Source: Phallus indusiatus (taxonomy: Eukaryota; Basidiomycota; Agaricomycetes; Phallales; Phallaceae). Taken from it: DNA of 64,000 nt. Below the pieces are notes generated by a model. The model did no database searches and had not been told where the DNA came from. It worked only from the letters and a program-made list of their open reading frames with translations. Numbering within the stretch: position 1 is the first letter of the stretch; the number at the start of each line of letters is the position of its first letter. Shown here one piece after another: positions 1 through 10,121 of the stretch. Location of the stretch: assembly GCA_027605045.1 (NCBI GenBank), contig JAQFWX010000008.1, positions 558,001 to 622,000 of the forward strand. The letters run 5' to 3'. Position numbers and translations under genes: made by a program.

Positions 1-2164
1 TGCACAATCTGGCTGCAGGATCGAACATTCTTTACGATATGGATTGGATAGATGAGGTCGTGCGTCGTTTCTCTGTGGCCTATCTCCAGAAAGAACCGTT
101 GTCTAGTGTGAACATGAAGAACCCTTTCCGAACCCCAAAGGTGGGTTAGACCAATGGCATTTATAGTGTATTCGGGTCTGACGAACGTCCTTTTCAGTGG
201 AAAAAAGATGAAGTTAGATACACCGACAGAGAATGGACGGAAGATGAAAAACAACGTTTCTCAAATGCCATTCTGGAACATGGTCCCGAACTGCGCTTGG
301 TCCGTGATCAGCTGGGAAGCAGAACTATTGCGGAGGTTGTTCGGTTTTTTGCTAAATGGAAAGCGTAAGTCTTTTTATTATGTCGTGCACCTCAAGCTTA
401 TTTTTCCCTAGTGATCATTTACGAGAAGAAAATCATCGTATTTTGGAAGCTCGTCGTTCAGGCAAACCCACTGCGCCTCAATCACTTGCTGCTTCAACGT
501 CAGATGAAGAGAGATCTATCGTTAATGTCACAACCGATGGTCGTACTTTGACGTGTGCCGCTTGCAGAACACGACAATCAAGTGTCTGGTGGAAAGGACC
601 CAAGGGCTTATCCTCCCCAGTTCTATGTAATGAATGCGGGATGCAATGGCGGAAATACGGCGATCTCAGTTTGAAAACACCGTCCGAATCTCTTGCGGGA
701 AAGCATCGCACAAGTGTCATCGAGAAGCGGGAGGGCACTCCATTAGCGGGATCGGCACCGAAAATGAAGGTATGCAGTAGTACATGGTCGTAGACAGAGA
801 AACGTTGTACTGATTTATTAATTATAGCTTCCGACTATGCCCTTACCTCCTCAACCCCCTTTGATTAAACATATAATGTGTCATTGTTGTAAAAAGTTAG
901 GTCCATTAGGGAAGGTCATTCGGTGTATACAGTGTTGCATGACTATCCACGCAGGTAAGGAAATTTTAGGTTATGAATGACTCCCCTTTGCTCATTGTTT
1001 TTCAAGCATCTTATGGGACAGGCAGTTCTTTCTTAGATCTAACTGAAGCTGAAGGTTGGCTATGTGATGTTTGTCAAAATGAAAGTACACTGGAGGCGTC
1101 ACTGGTACGATAAAGTTTCAGGTAGCCCTTTGTACGTTTACTGAACATCCGTCTATAGGTATCTGATTGCGTATTGTGTCCTGGCAAACGAAAGAATGAA
1201 AAGAAGCGGGCGACAGAAACACAAGGCTCAAGAGATGAAAATGATGCCGGGTTCCTTCGAGCCAAGAAACCCACCGAAGGTCAAAACTGGGCCCATATAC
1301 TCTGTTCTCTTTATGCTCCGGAAGTGGTATATACCGAAGTGTCTCGTTTCCGTTTGGTAGAAGGAATTAGTTCTATTCCTCAATCTCGTTGGGAAGCGGT
1401 ACGACTGTTTATTATTCTCGATATCATACACATATACGAATGATTCATATTATAGATTTGTTCGATATGCAATCAGCCAGGGGTGCTTGCTAAATGTTCT
1501 TCTTGTCATGTTGCATATCACCCCTCGTGCGCTTGGAAAGCCGGACATAGGTTTATGCTCGAAATACAAACGGTATGATCTGTATCTTGTTTTTGCGGTT
1601 GTACGGTTCTAAAAGCATTCAATATACGACAGCCAAAACAGCTCAGCAAACGAGATACAACGATTGAATTCAAAGGAGAGACTGGAGTCATGCGGCCCGT
1701 TGTATTCTGCACTGAGCACGACGTTGGAGCACGTAAATTATTTGACTTTTGCGATACAAATGAGCGAGGAGAGGTATGTTACCGAATCAAAATGCCTCAA
1801 ATTGATATATAGCAACTAATATCGATAGACTGCTCTCGAGAACTTTGTCCGGGCTTCAAAACAAGTGTCGGCTGATAACTCTTACGGACTGCTGCGTAAA
1901 GCCCGCAGGGTGGACACTATTATGCAAAACAACGACAAGGCTTTAGGAAAAACTACAAGTCTATCCATTTCCTCTCAACGGTGTCATAAGTGCAAGACGG
2001 AATATTCACCTTTCTTTCATACTGTCGAGCCGGGAGATTCTCCAGAGGGGTCCAATCCACAGGAGTCATTGTACGAGTGCCATGCATGTCATTTTGAACG
2101 TGTGACATCCCATAAAGTAAAGGAAACACTTCACGAAGCATCTGTACCCATTCTTGTAGGTTAA
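1..2164 (+). CDS. Snt2-like chromatin reader (SANT + GATA + PHD + extended PHD), 5' end outside window
   Basis: This is the 3' part of a multi-exon gene entering from the left edge. Spliced reading gives, in order: a SANT/Myb-like helix region (about 200-358, EWTEDEKQRFSNAILEHGPE), a GATA-type C-x2-C...C-x2-C finger (about 550-650, CAACRTRQ ... LCNECGMQW), a PHD finger (about 870-1080, CHCCKKLG ... WLCDVCQ), and an extended PHD (about 1165-1745, CVLCPGKR ... WAHILCSLY ... CNQPGVLAKC). A last CxxC...CxxC pair (HKCKTEY ... YECHACHFE) precedes the stop at 2162-2164. This domain order matches fungal Snt2, a nucleosome reader working with a histone demethylase or deacetylase (S. pombe Lid2 complex, yeast Rpd3L-type complex). 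A BAH domain would be expected upstream. Introns are 50-60 nt. It converges on the deubiquitinase gene, 147 bp away. The family call is firm; the exact partner complex is inferred. Confidence 0.8.
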
Positions 2165-2311
2165 ACGCATTTCTTTGTTCATCACAATGCTGTTTCTATG
2201 TAATCTTATGTAGTTAAATTCACAAAAAAATGAACCTTTGCAATTCTTCATGCCGTGACATAATACATCTGAATAAAATAACAAACCAGGGATCAAAATC
2301 TCCCAAAAAGA

Positions 2312-5300
2312 TTATCTTGTACGTTTATAATATAAAACATAAGCAGGGCGGCCCTAAAACATCGAGATTAGAGCGTTATACGATTTACGCTACCTATAAA
2401 CATAAAACCTACCACGATATCTCGACTATCAGCCTTTGTTACGCGACTATCATCACAGTATAACCAGCCTCCTCGAGAGGCAATGAAGGCTGTGTCTACA
2501 AAAGTTCAATATCAGCACATGTAATATCTCATTATCAATCAAAAACACGAACAATGCCCGCTAGTTAAATTACCATAATGGTTTGTTACTGCATATAGAT
2601 CGTATTTATATGGGGGAAGCGGTGTACGGGGATCGTCATTTGGCGATGCTGGGCTCGGTCGGTGATCTGCACTCGGAGGTAATGGCATAGGGACGTAGTT
2701 CGTCAGGTCGAGATCTTTCAAAGGAAAATCGACCAATGTTTCAAGTTTGTCCGTAAACGGACCTTTGAACGAAAATCGTTTGAGATGAATTAGTAGAACG
2801 GGGGGTAGCCGTGAAATAGTCAACTGTTTCGTAGCCTTCCGAAGTGTTTTGCATCTCGGGCAATTCCAGGCCTCGCTCTTTTCCAGAACTTCTTCTTTCA
2901 CAAATGCATCCAAGCATTGGTATAAGGTCGTTTTGGCAGATCGGCCACTCGGAAGCGGCAAAGATAAATACATGAACGGATTGTATGTTGTTGACGTCTG
3001 AAAGAGATTTATGGTCAAAACACATAAGCAATCAAATTGTCCCATCTCACCTTGGAGCAAGCCAGGCATTGTAACTTGTTACGGAATTGACCTTGAAAGT
3101 AATCGACAACAATACTATCATTGCGCATCCGATATATTTTCCATTCTTGTTCGCTTGCGATTTGAGTTGGCAACGTTTCCAGCTCTGCTTCCCGATCGGG
3201 GGTTGATTCTATAAATGGCTTCTGCAATACACGATTCAAATCCTCATGTAATCCGTCCAGCAAGAATGAGAGGAATTCTTGCGAGTCGTGTTGATCGGTG
3301 CCGCCAAACTGGGGAGCATAAATACAGATCGATTTCTATCAATGAAATTGAGCATGAAATTTTCCCTGACAGAGTCAAAGTTACACTGACACGAAATGCG
3401 AATGGCACTAGATATGGTAAATCACCATGCCAGAGCTCATGAAGTATAGACGCGAATGCCTTGGCCATATTACCTTTCGAGCCTAGTGGGTTCAGCATGT
3501 TTACCGCATTTTTCCACAGCCCCTCTTAAGCATCCTCAGCAACGCAGCTCGTACAAGCTTGATTAACAACTTACCCGTAAAGAAACGCGCAAAAGGTACA
3601 GTTGCACTGAGACATTGCATGGTCGAATTCATGTAACATGTATTCCCCATATTCTTTAGACCAGAAACGCCAATCTGAACGTCCGTCCAGTATGTCACAG
3701 GATATTCCGATTGAATCGTTGGAGGTGCTGGTGCAGGCGTTGTATATGGATATGAAGACTGCTGGATCGACCGCGATCGATGATCTTGACGTTCCAAGTT
3801 TGATTGCACTGCCGCTGGGGGAGGCCGAAGAACAGGTTTAGCGGATAAATCAGGATAATCAATCGATGCTCTTGGGAAAGAAGGATAAATCTGATGACTT
3901 TGGTCAACATAGTCGTTTCGTCGACGAGATACGGAAGAGGGGTTGATAGATGCGACAGGAGGCGGCGAAACGAAACCATCAGCTTGGGGACGAAACCCAT
4001 TCATTGTAGTAGAGGGGTACGTTAAAGACATTGAAGGGTATTGAATCGGGGATGATATCGAGGAAAGACCCATGGGTGGAGGTGAGTACTAACAGGTTGA
4101 GTTAAACCTCAACTGCACGCTACTTAACAAAATTACATACCGGCTCTCTTGGAAATGTGATCGCGCTCTGACTCTGGCTCGAGGCGTGTGGTCGCACAAA
4201 GGCCGGTCTTCGAACGAGTCGGGTGTCCGGACTCTGAGGTTCAGGGGACGTAACACTAATCAACAGTCAGTGACACATGTCATATTTTACCCGGAACTAT
4301 AATCTCTTACTTCTTTGGAGTGTGGGTAGAATATGCGGGGGGACGTTCCAAATCGGTTTGCGATTGAGGTCGAGGAGGAACCCATCGTTCATGACCATCC
4401 GACGACATTGAAACATTGCTTGAAGGGGGGGTAATTGCATGATTTGATATAAGAGGAATAGAGACACTGTTTGATGACATTGAACCATGGACGGCATTTG
4501 TATGGGAATTGGTAGGCGGGTGACTGGATATAGCAGAGGGTTCCTTGATTCCATTATCTTGCGGTGGGAAGGAACGATAAATTCCCTCTTCCCCAATGTC
4601 CCTTTTCCAAGCCTCAAACCCCCCGACTAAAAGCATAGGTGGTCGTTTCAAAGATTGGGTAAAATCAGTCTCGAATATCGCCCGGGTCAAGTTCGACATA
4701 GCTGGGGTGAAAATTGCTGACGAGGCGTCATACATCACGACTACCTCGAATTTCGCGCGATTACTAAAGAGTGCCCGTTCGGAAGACGGGGAGACAACTA
4801 ATGCTGATTCAATTGCGTTGGATGTGATCCTAAAAGTATCGTCAGATTCACGTAATAAAGCAGACAGAGACACATCCATACTTGTCCCTTGTTAAGATAC
4901 TCGGCTCCAGGCAAACGATTTCATCACCTTTAATGCGCTCCGTATCGAATTCGGCCCGCGTTCGTATGTCCAACAGTAAAATCTTCCTCCCCTCAGAGCA
5001 GTAATCTCTTAATAACTTAGGATATATAGTGCTAGTAACAGGTAGGTCAGTTTTAGATTTTGAGCTTCCGGAATGTTTAATAGGAGTTTTTGTGGAATAA
5101 TTATAATTCTGATGTGAAGACGTAGACGCGACTGGCGGGGACGGAAGTTCACGCCGATGACTTGTTACAGGGGAACGTTCCGGAGGAGAGTCTAAATGGC
5201 CAATGCCGTTTGCAAGAGGTGGTATAGGTGTACTAGAAGGACGATGATGTGGAGGATTTCTATCAATAGTAGATAATCTCGTTGGAGATGTAATAGATGA

Positions 5301-6576
5301 TGAACTTGCGCCAGTATTATGGGGGCTGAAGTTACTGGTGACGAATGATCTCAAATCCCGGGCAGAAGACGGCGGTGGGGGTAGATTTTCTCCCGGCTTG
5401 CTCAATGGGACGTTTGGTAAGGTAATGCGTGGTTCCTCTGTGGGAACAGTTGGGAACGAAATTTGCTCATCCAGCTCGTCAATAGTTGGAAAGGCAGTCA
5501 TAAATTCAGATTCTGTTCGAGTTGGATATACCGCATGTCGGGAGGATTTCGGCGAAGAGAGGGAGGTGGTCGACGTAACGGTTGTGGGAATGGTGTTGTT
5601 AACATCAACCGACGGCGGAGACGACGCAACTGAAGACGTGGGCGAAGGAGGACCAAGTGAGGCTGTTGAGACGAATGTGAGGGGTGATGAAACCGAAGAA
5701 GGGACCTGAGGCGGAGAGGATGGGAATTGCCGTGTTTGCTGATTAGAGTTGAGAGATTGAATGGCGGAAGGTAAGGAAGCGGGTGACTTGGGTGCTAGTG
5801 AAGGAGGATGGGATCGGGGCGACGGTGCATTGACCGAGAATCGCTTCGGTTTGGCGGATAATGATAGTCCTTGACCTTGAAGTGCTTGGATTCGATCAGC
5901 GATAGAAGGTCTGTCAGAACCACCTCCACTTCCGTCATTAGCTTTGGTTTCATCGACCCTTATATCACTGGCTTCACTGGGAAAGATGCCGCTTAGTTGT
6001 TCAAAGTCGGCCAGGGAAAATCAAAGTGGCATTACCTGTGCGCCTGTTCGACATCTTTTAATCTTGTCTCCAAATTTTGTGCTCGCGGCATGGCATTTTG
6101 AAAGAAGTGCTAAAGACAATTAGATCGAAGTAAAGAATATGACGATAATGTCCAGAACATAGGCTCACGGTACTGAAATCTCTGAAATCCTTCCAAAACA
6201 CAGTCCTTTTGGCCGCCTCCTTGGATTCCAGTTTATATTCAGGGGTCTCATATATAGCCTGTATCAGACTGTGAAAAGTAATGAATGCCTGTGGCAGATC
6301 TCAGTTCCCGCTCGCCTACCTAGAAGCCATTATGTAGGCACGGAGTGCACTCTTCAGATCGCCACTTTTCTCCTCAAGACTGGCAGTCGTGGACTGATCC
6401 TTGGCGACTTTGAGCAAATTCAGTGCGCTAGCATTCTTTATCTTCTGCACACTGCTCTTCGCTTGTTCCTTGATTTCGGAAACAGACATGGTATCCATCG
6501 GACTAGGGGAAGGTCCATTACTGGCTGGTAATCTGGGTGAGATTTTTGCTGTAGAAGTCATGGTTAGAGCAACCAT
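2312..6576 (-). CDS. Ubiquitin carboxyl-terminal hydrolase, Doa4/Ubp4/USP8 type, with rhodanese domain
   Basis: A cysteine-protease deubiquitinase likely to recycle ubiquitin at endosomes/multivesicular bodies. The N-terminus (from 6576; a second ATG at 6561 is equally possible) is a helical MIT/USP8-dimer-like region. It is followed by a Pro/Ser-rich linker, a rhodanese-like domain (about 4890-5060, ILLLDIRTRAEFD), a second disordered linker, then the USP fold. The Cys box (GLKNMGNTCYMNS) has the catalytic Cys codon at 3636-3638. The zinc ribbon CxxC pairs lie at about 3030 and 2860. The His box (NHYGNLTSGH) has His at 2554-2556. The reading frame seems to stop just after the His box, but a GT-AG intron there followed by a second one restores the family ending (HYTAFI ... 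WLYCDDSRV ... AYVLYYKR), with the stop at 2312-2314. USP plus rhodanese is the Doa4/USP8 architecture. Minor uncertainty lies in the start codon and some internal splice sites. Confidence 0.85.
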
Positions 6577-7089
6577 GCTCTACTACAAAAATAATAAAAT
6601 AAGAATACAAGAGAGAAAGGAAACGAAGCGAATGAAGTATAGAAGGTTGAGGTTGCGTTGAGCGCTAAAGATGTTGCTTGGGACGCTGACTCAGCGGATC
6701 TCTTGTGTGCTGCGTTTGCCTGTCATACATCAACTGTGCATGCATAATCCGAGTCCGAGTCATTGTTATCCTTTCGTTGATTCTTTATCCTTGACCCAGT
6801 CAATTGTTCCTTAAAGTCCATATTATCGAATTGAACACCTGTTTAGAGAAAGAGAAGGATACTCAGAATCCGAATCATGCCAACTCCTTACTACATAAAA
6901 TGCCTACATTTACGACGTATTTAGATCTTTTTTAGCTTATATTTGTTACTTCTCAAATTGCCTATTATTTTTTATTATTTAGTACATTTTGTTTTATCTC
7001 CGTGAAGTGTTTTAGGCTTGATTACGTCGACCACTGAGGCATTTTGGTCGACAATTGAATTGCTAAAGCGCCGAGTCTCGCGTCTACTG
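6577..7089. other. Intergenic, upstream of the deubiquitinase
   Basis: About 500 bp, AT-rich. It must contain the deubiquitinase promoter. A short inverted repeat (GTCGACCA ... TGGTCGAC, about 7025-7054) sits just left of the MITE-like repeat. I see no gene. Confidence 0.5.
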
Positions 7090-7262
7090 TATTACAGGGG
7101 TTCTCAAAAACCTTGTCAGTGCGGAATTTTTTATTTTTTTTTCTTGCCTGGGCCGATAGGTGCCGAACCCAGGACTTGCTCGATGAAAGCTGAAAAAAAA
7201 GGGGGGCGGAATCAAAAAAAAAAAAAATCGCGCTGACAAGGTTTTTGAGAACCGCTGTAACA
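7090..7262. repeat. MITE-like element with about 35-bp terminal inverted repeats
   Basis: The two ends are inverted copies of each other. The left arm (7090 to about 7130) contains GGTTCTCAAAAACCTTGTCAG and the right arm (about 7223-7262) contains its reverse complement, with only a few mismatches over about 40 bp. The 100-bp core has no coding capacity, runs of A, G and T, and a small CCTGGG...CCCAGG inverted repeat. Size, non-coding core and TIRs fit a non-autonomous DNA transposon. The flanking duplication is unclear. It ends only 10 bp before the target-site duplication of the large element that follows. Confidence 0.65.
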
Positions 7263-7272
7263 TACAAAGCCC

Positions 7273-7281
7273 CTAATACTG
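7273..7281. repeat. Target-site duplication (left copy), CTAATACTG
   Basis: Nine bases immediately outside the left TIR. They are repeated exactly and in direct orientation at 19708-19716, immediately outside the right TIR. Confidence 0.85.
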
Positions 7282-7622
7282 TAGCCTCGGAACCAGTCTA
7301 TGTATTACGTCACCTCCCATTTTGGACATTCAAAACGGGAGGTTTCTCTATACATAGCCTGGTCCGGACCGCTTTGGCACCCCAGGCTGCCTCCCTGAAT
7401 TGCCCCCGCCGGGGTCCTTTCGATGACTAATGCATGAGATAATACATGTATGTACGCTAGCTCATAGAATAACAACAATTGTGGCCTTTTTTCTTACATT
7501 GCGAGGGAATAATATTCATTCAAAACATTTATTTCGTATGGAAACACGTATCTCATGTAAAAAATCGCAAAAAAACACGTCGCGGCATCATGATCGCACA
7601 GTGGCATGTTGCCTCTGCCGCC
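7282..7622 (+). repeat. Left 341-bp terminal inverted repeat
   Basis: It matches the reverse complement of 19367-19707 base for base by eye. Its outermost part is an imperfect palindrome (7292-7363: ACCAGTCTATGTA and ACCTCCCATTTT arms with their inverted partners, one mismatch per arm). The helicase ATG lies 23 bp inside its inner edge, so the helicase promoter is probably within this repeat. Confidence 0.9.
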
Positions 7623-7644
7623 TTCCTCTCACCACCACCTGTGA

Positions 7645-10047
7645 ATGGACCATACACCGACCCTCCAATCATTAACATCCCACGACACCCATACCACATC
7701 AAGTATAACTCAGCAGACCTCGAGTTCTGACTATGATGAGACTGAGGGTGGTTTACCGGACTGCGAACACGGGAGTGACGAGTTTTGGTTGATGCAGTTG
7801 AAAGCACACGCGTCTTCTCATTTGCCATTTGCACCAAAATCATGGCAGCTTGATACTGCTGTGAATTTGCTGAAGGGCAAGTCTGTCCTTTTGCTAGCAG
7901 GTACAGGAAGCGGAAAATCACTGACCTTTATTTTACCTGGAATGGTGACGCGCAAACCAACATTAATTCTATCACCTCTGAATGCACTACAAGAAGATCA
8001 GGTAAAGGAGGGTTTATAATAATGACATATTTGCTCACATTGGGTGGTAGGTCGCAGCTTTTGAACGCTTCAATGTTCGTGCCGTTGCAGTCAACGCCTC
8101 CAACTATTCCGCCCATTTACTAAAGGTTTTTTATTCTTATTCTTCGTGTGCTTGCGTTATTCTGTATTAAAATCCATTACAAAAGGAGATTCAAGAAAAG
8201 AAATATCAAGTGGTACTTACGTCGCCTGAATTTGTCCTGGAGAGTCAGAAGTGGCGCCCGCTTGTTGCTTCTCAAAAATTCACTCCGTTTTGGGGATTAC
8301 TCGTTGTTGATGAAGCCCACTGCGTTTTAAAATGGGGCCAGGGGAAGGGCAGTAATGCTGCTTTTAGGAAATCCTGGGGAAATATAAGCCAGCTTCATGC
8401 ACTGTTAAAGAGGGGAACTCCCATGCTTGCAGTGACAGCTACTCTGCCTACTGATGACTTACCGGCACTTCAGAAATCATTATCGCTCCCCGCTGATACT
8501 GTCATCATGAATTTGGGTAATAATCGACCCGAGATATTCATGGAATGTCGGCGGATGAAATATTCATTGAAATCAATGAAAGATTTATCCGAGTTAATTG
8601 TTTCGGCAGATGGAAATCTGATCAAAACCATGATTTTTTTTAATAATAGAAAATCAGCACATGACGCCCAGAGGAGAATCGCAGAAGACTTACCAACCTT
8701 TATAGATGAGGTTGCAGTGTATCATTCATTGCGAACGCTGGCCGCGAAACGCGACACTATGGAAAAGTTTGCCAATGGTGTATACAAAGTGTTATTGTGT
8801 ACTGAGGCAGCGGGAATGGTAAACTTACTTTACATTCGAGGTGCACATGAGTTTGACGACTTCTAGGGATGTAGCATTAAGGGCATCATTCAAGTCATTC
8901 AATGGCTCCTCACCGAATCTCTGGACGTCTGGCTCCAAAGGGCTGGAAGGGCGGCAAGGGGACCTGGTGAAAGCGGGAGAGCGATCTTGTTAGCGTCTGA
9001 AAATTGTATGAATAATGTTTATACGGCGCTGTCCCAGCACGGGTCAAGCTTACAAGCTATGGCGATGGAGAACTTGAAGATAATGAAGAAAACGCGACGG
9101 GGAAGAACTTGCAAAGACGTGACAGGACATTCAGTATATGAGATGCCGATGAATGAGTGGGTGGCGAGTCCTGATTGTCGCAGGATTATCCCCGATAGAA
9201 TATATGGGAACCCTGTGCGCGAGAGTATGTTTCTCAATAATTTATCAGCATGCTTCTTTTCTCACAGAGTTTTCGGGTAGGTGCGAGTCCTTCCCTTTGT
9301 TGTGACCGTTGTCGCGACAAACATCAAGTTTCTCCTTATCTTTCTGATCAACCCGATCCTCAGAGCCCTATGTTATCTGAGTCAGAATCATCAGTCGGAT
9401 CGTGTGCTCCCCCAGACGTCAACACAAAGCGCAAGAAAGGAGGCTGGAGGGTTCGTGAACACCGCGAAAAGGCTCAAACGGCCCTTCGCGAATGGCGGAG
9501 GAAAATTTGGCTGAGGGACTTTCGTGACTGCCTTGTAGGCTCTGAGATCATCATTGATGATGATATGTTGCATCGTGTGGCCAGACAGCAGCGATTTGCA
9601 GATCCCGCGATTTTGTCTGCAGAATGGGACATGTATGCCCAATATGGAGCGGAGGTTCTGGAGGTACTGAGAGCAGTGGATGACGAAGAGGGTCAAAGAA
9701 GGGAGAACGCGAAACGTGCAAAGGTGGCGAAGTATACCGCCACCAGACTGGGAAAAAAAAAGGCGGCAAGTGAACGCACCCTCGCTGATATATCAAACGC
9801 GTCCAATCTAAGCCCATATGCGCGCACATTCATACCCGGCACAGGATTCTTCGAATGTGAGGCGCAAAACCCCTCTGTCAATGCTCACTCTTTGATGGAT
9901 TCTCCCACTACGCGGGTACCTATCACACCATCTACACCGGCACCCTCTCAAGTCGGCTCAACGTCTGATTGCCCTACTCTCACCTGGCATTATGCCACAC
10001 CAGAGACGATGCGGGAGACAAAAGTCCAAAAACAGCGACGAAAATAG
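7645..10047 (+). CDS. RecQ-family DNA helicase of the DUF6589 element
   Basis: Five exons by inspection: 7645-8001, 8051-8125, 8186-8818, 8867-9224 and 9281-10047, with 48-60 nt introns. Superfamily 2 motifs appear in order: I (LLLAGTGSGKSLTF), Ia (LILSPLNALQEDQ), II (LLVVDEAHCVLKWG, the DEAH box plus the RecQ aromatic-loop position), III (AVTATLP), IV (IFFNNRKSAHDAQ), V (VLLCTEAAGMG) and VI (QRAGRAARG). The last exon continues into a CCDRC zinc-cluster remnant and a basic helical C-terminus typical of the short RecQ-like helicases amplified in basidiomycetes. No HRDC domain is seen. The gene appears intact. It would unwind DNA 3'-5'; a role in transposition of the host element is inferred from its position between the TIRs. 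The ATG at 7645 is the first in frame after the TIR; a start slightly downstream is possible. Confidence 0.85.
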
Positions 10048-10121
10048 TGATTCACAGGTATGTGATTGTGTTATAACTTGAACTACATTCTCATTTACCT
10101 TACAGATTCGCGCCTTTCATT

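Noticed and set aside
2539..3069. Truncated deubiquitinase lacking its C-terminus after the His box
   Set aside because: The early stop lies in an intron. Two GT-AG introns restore the normal family ending, with the stop at 2312-2314.
7140..7175. tRNA-like B-box word (GGTTCGGCACC on the minus strand) in the MITE core, suggesting a SINE
   Set aside because: No A box at the right distance and no cloverleaf. The terminal inverted repeats fit a DNA-type MITE better.
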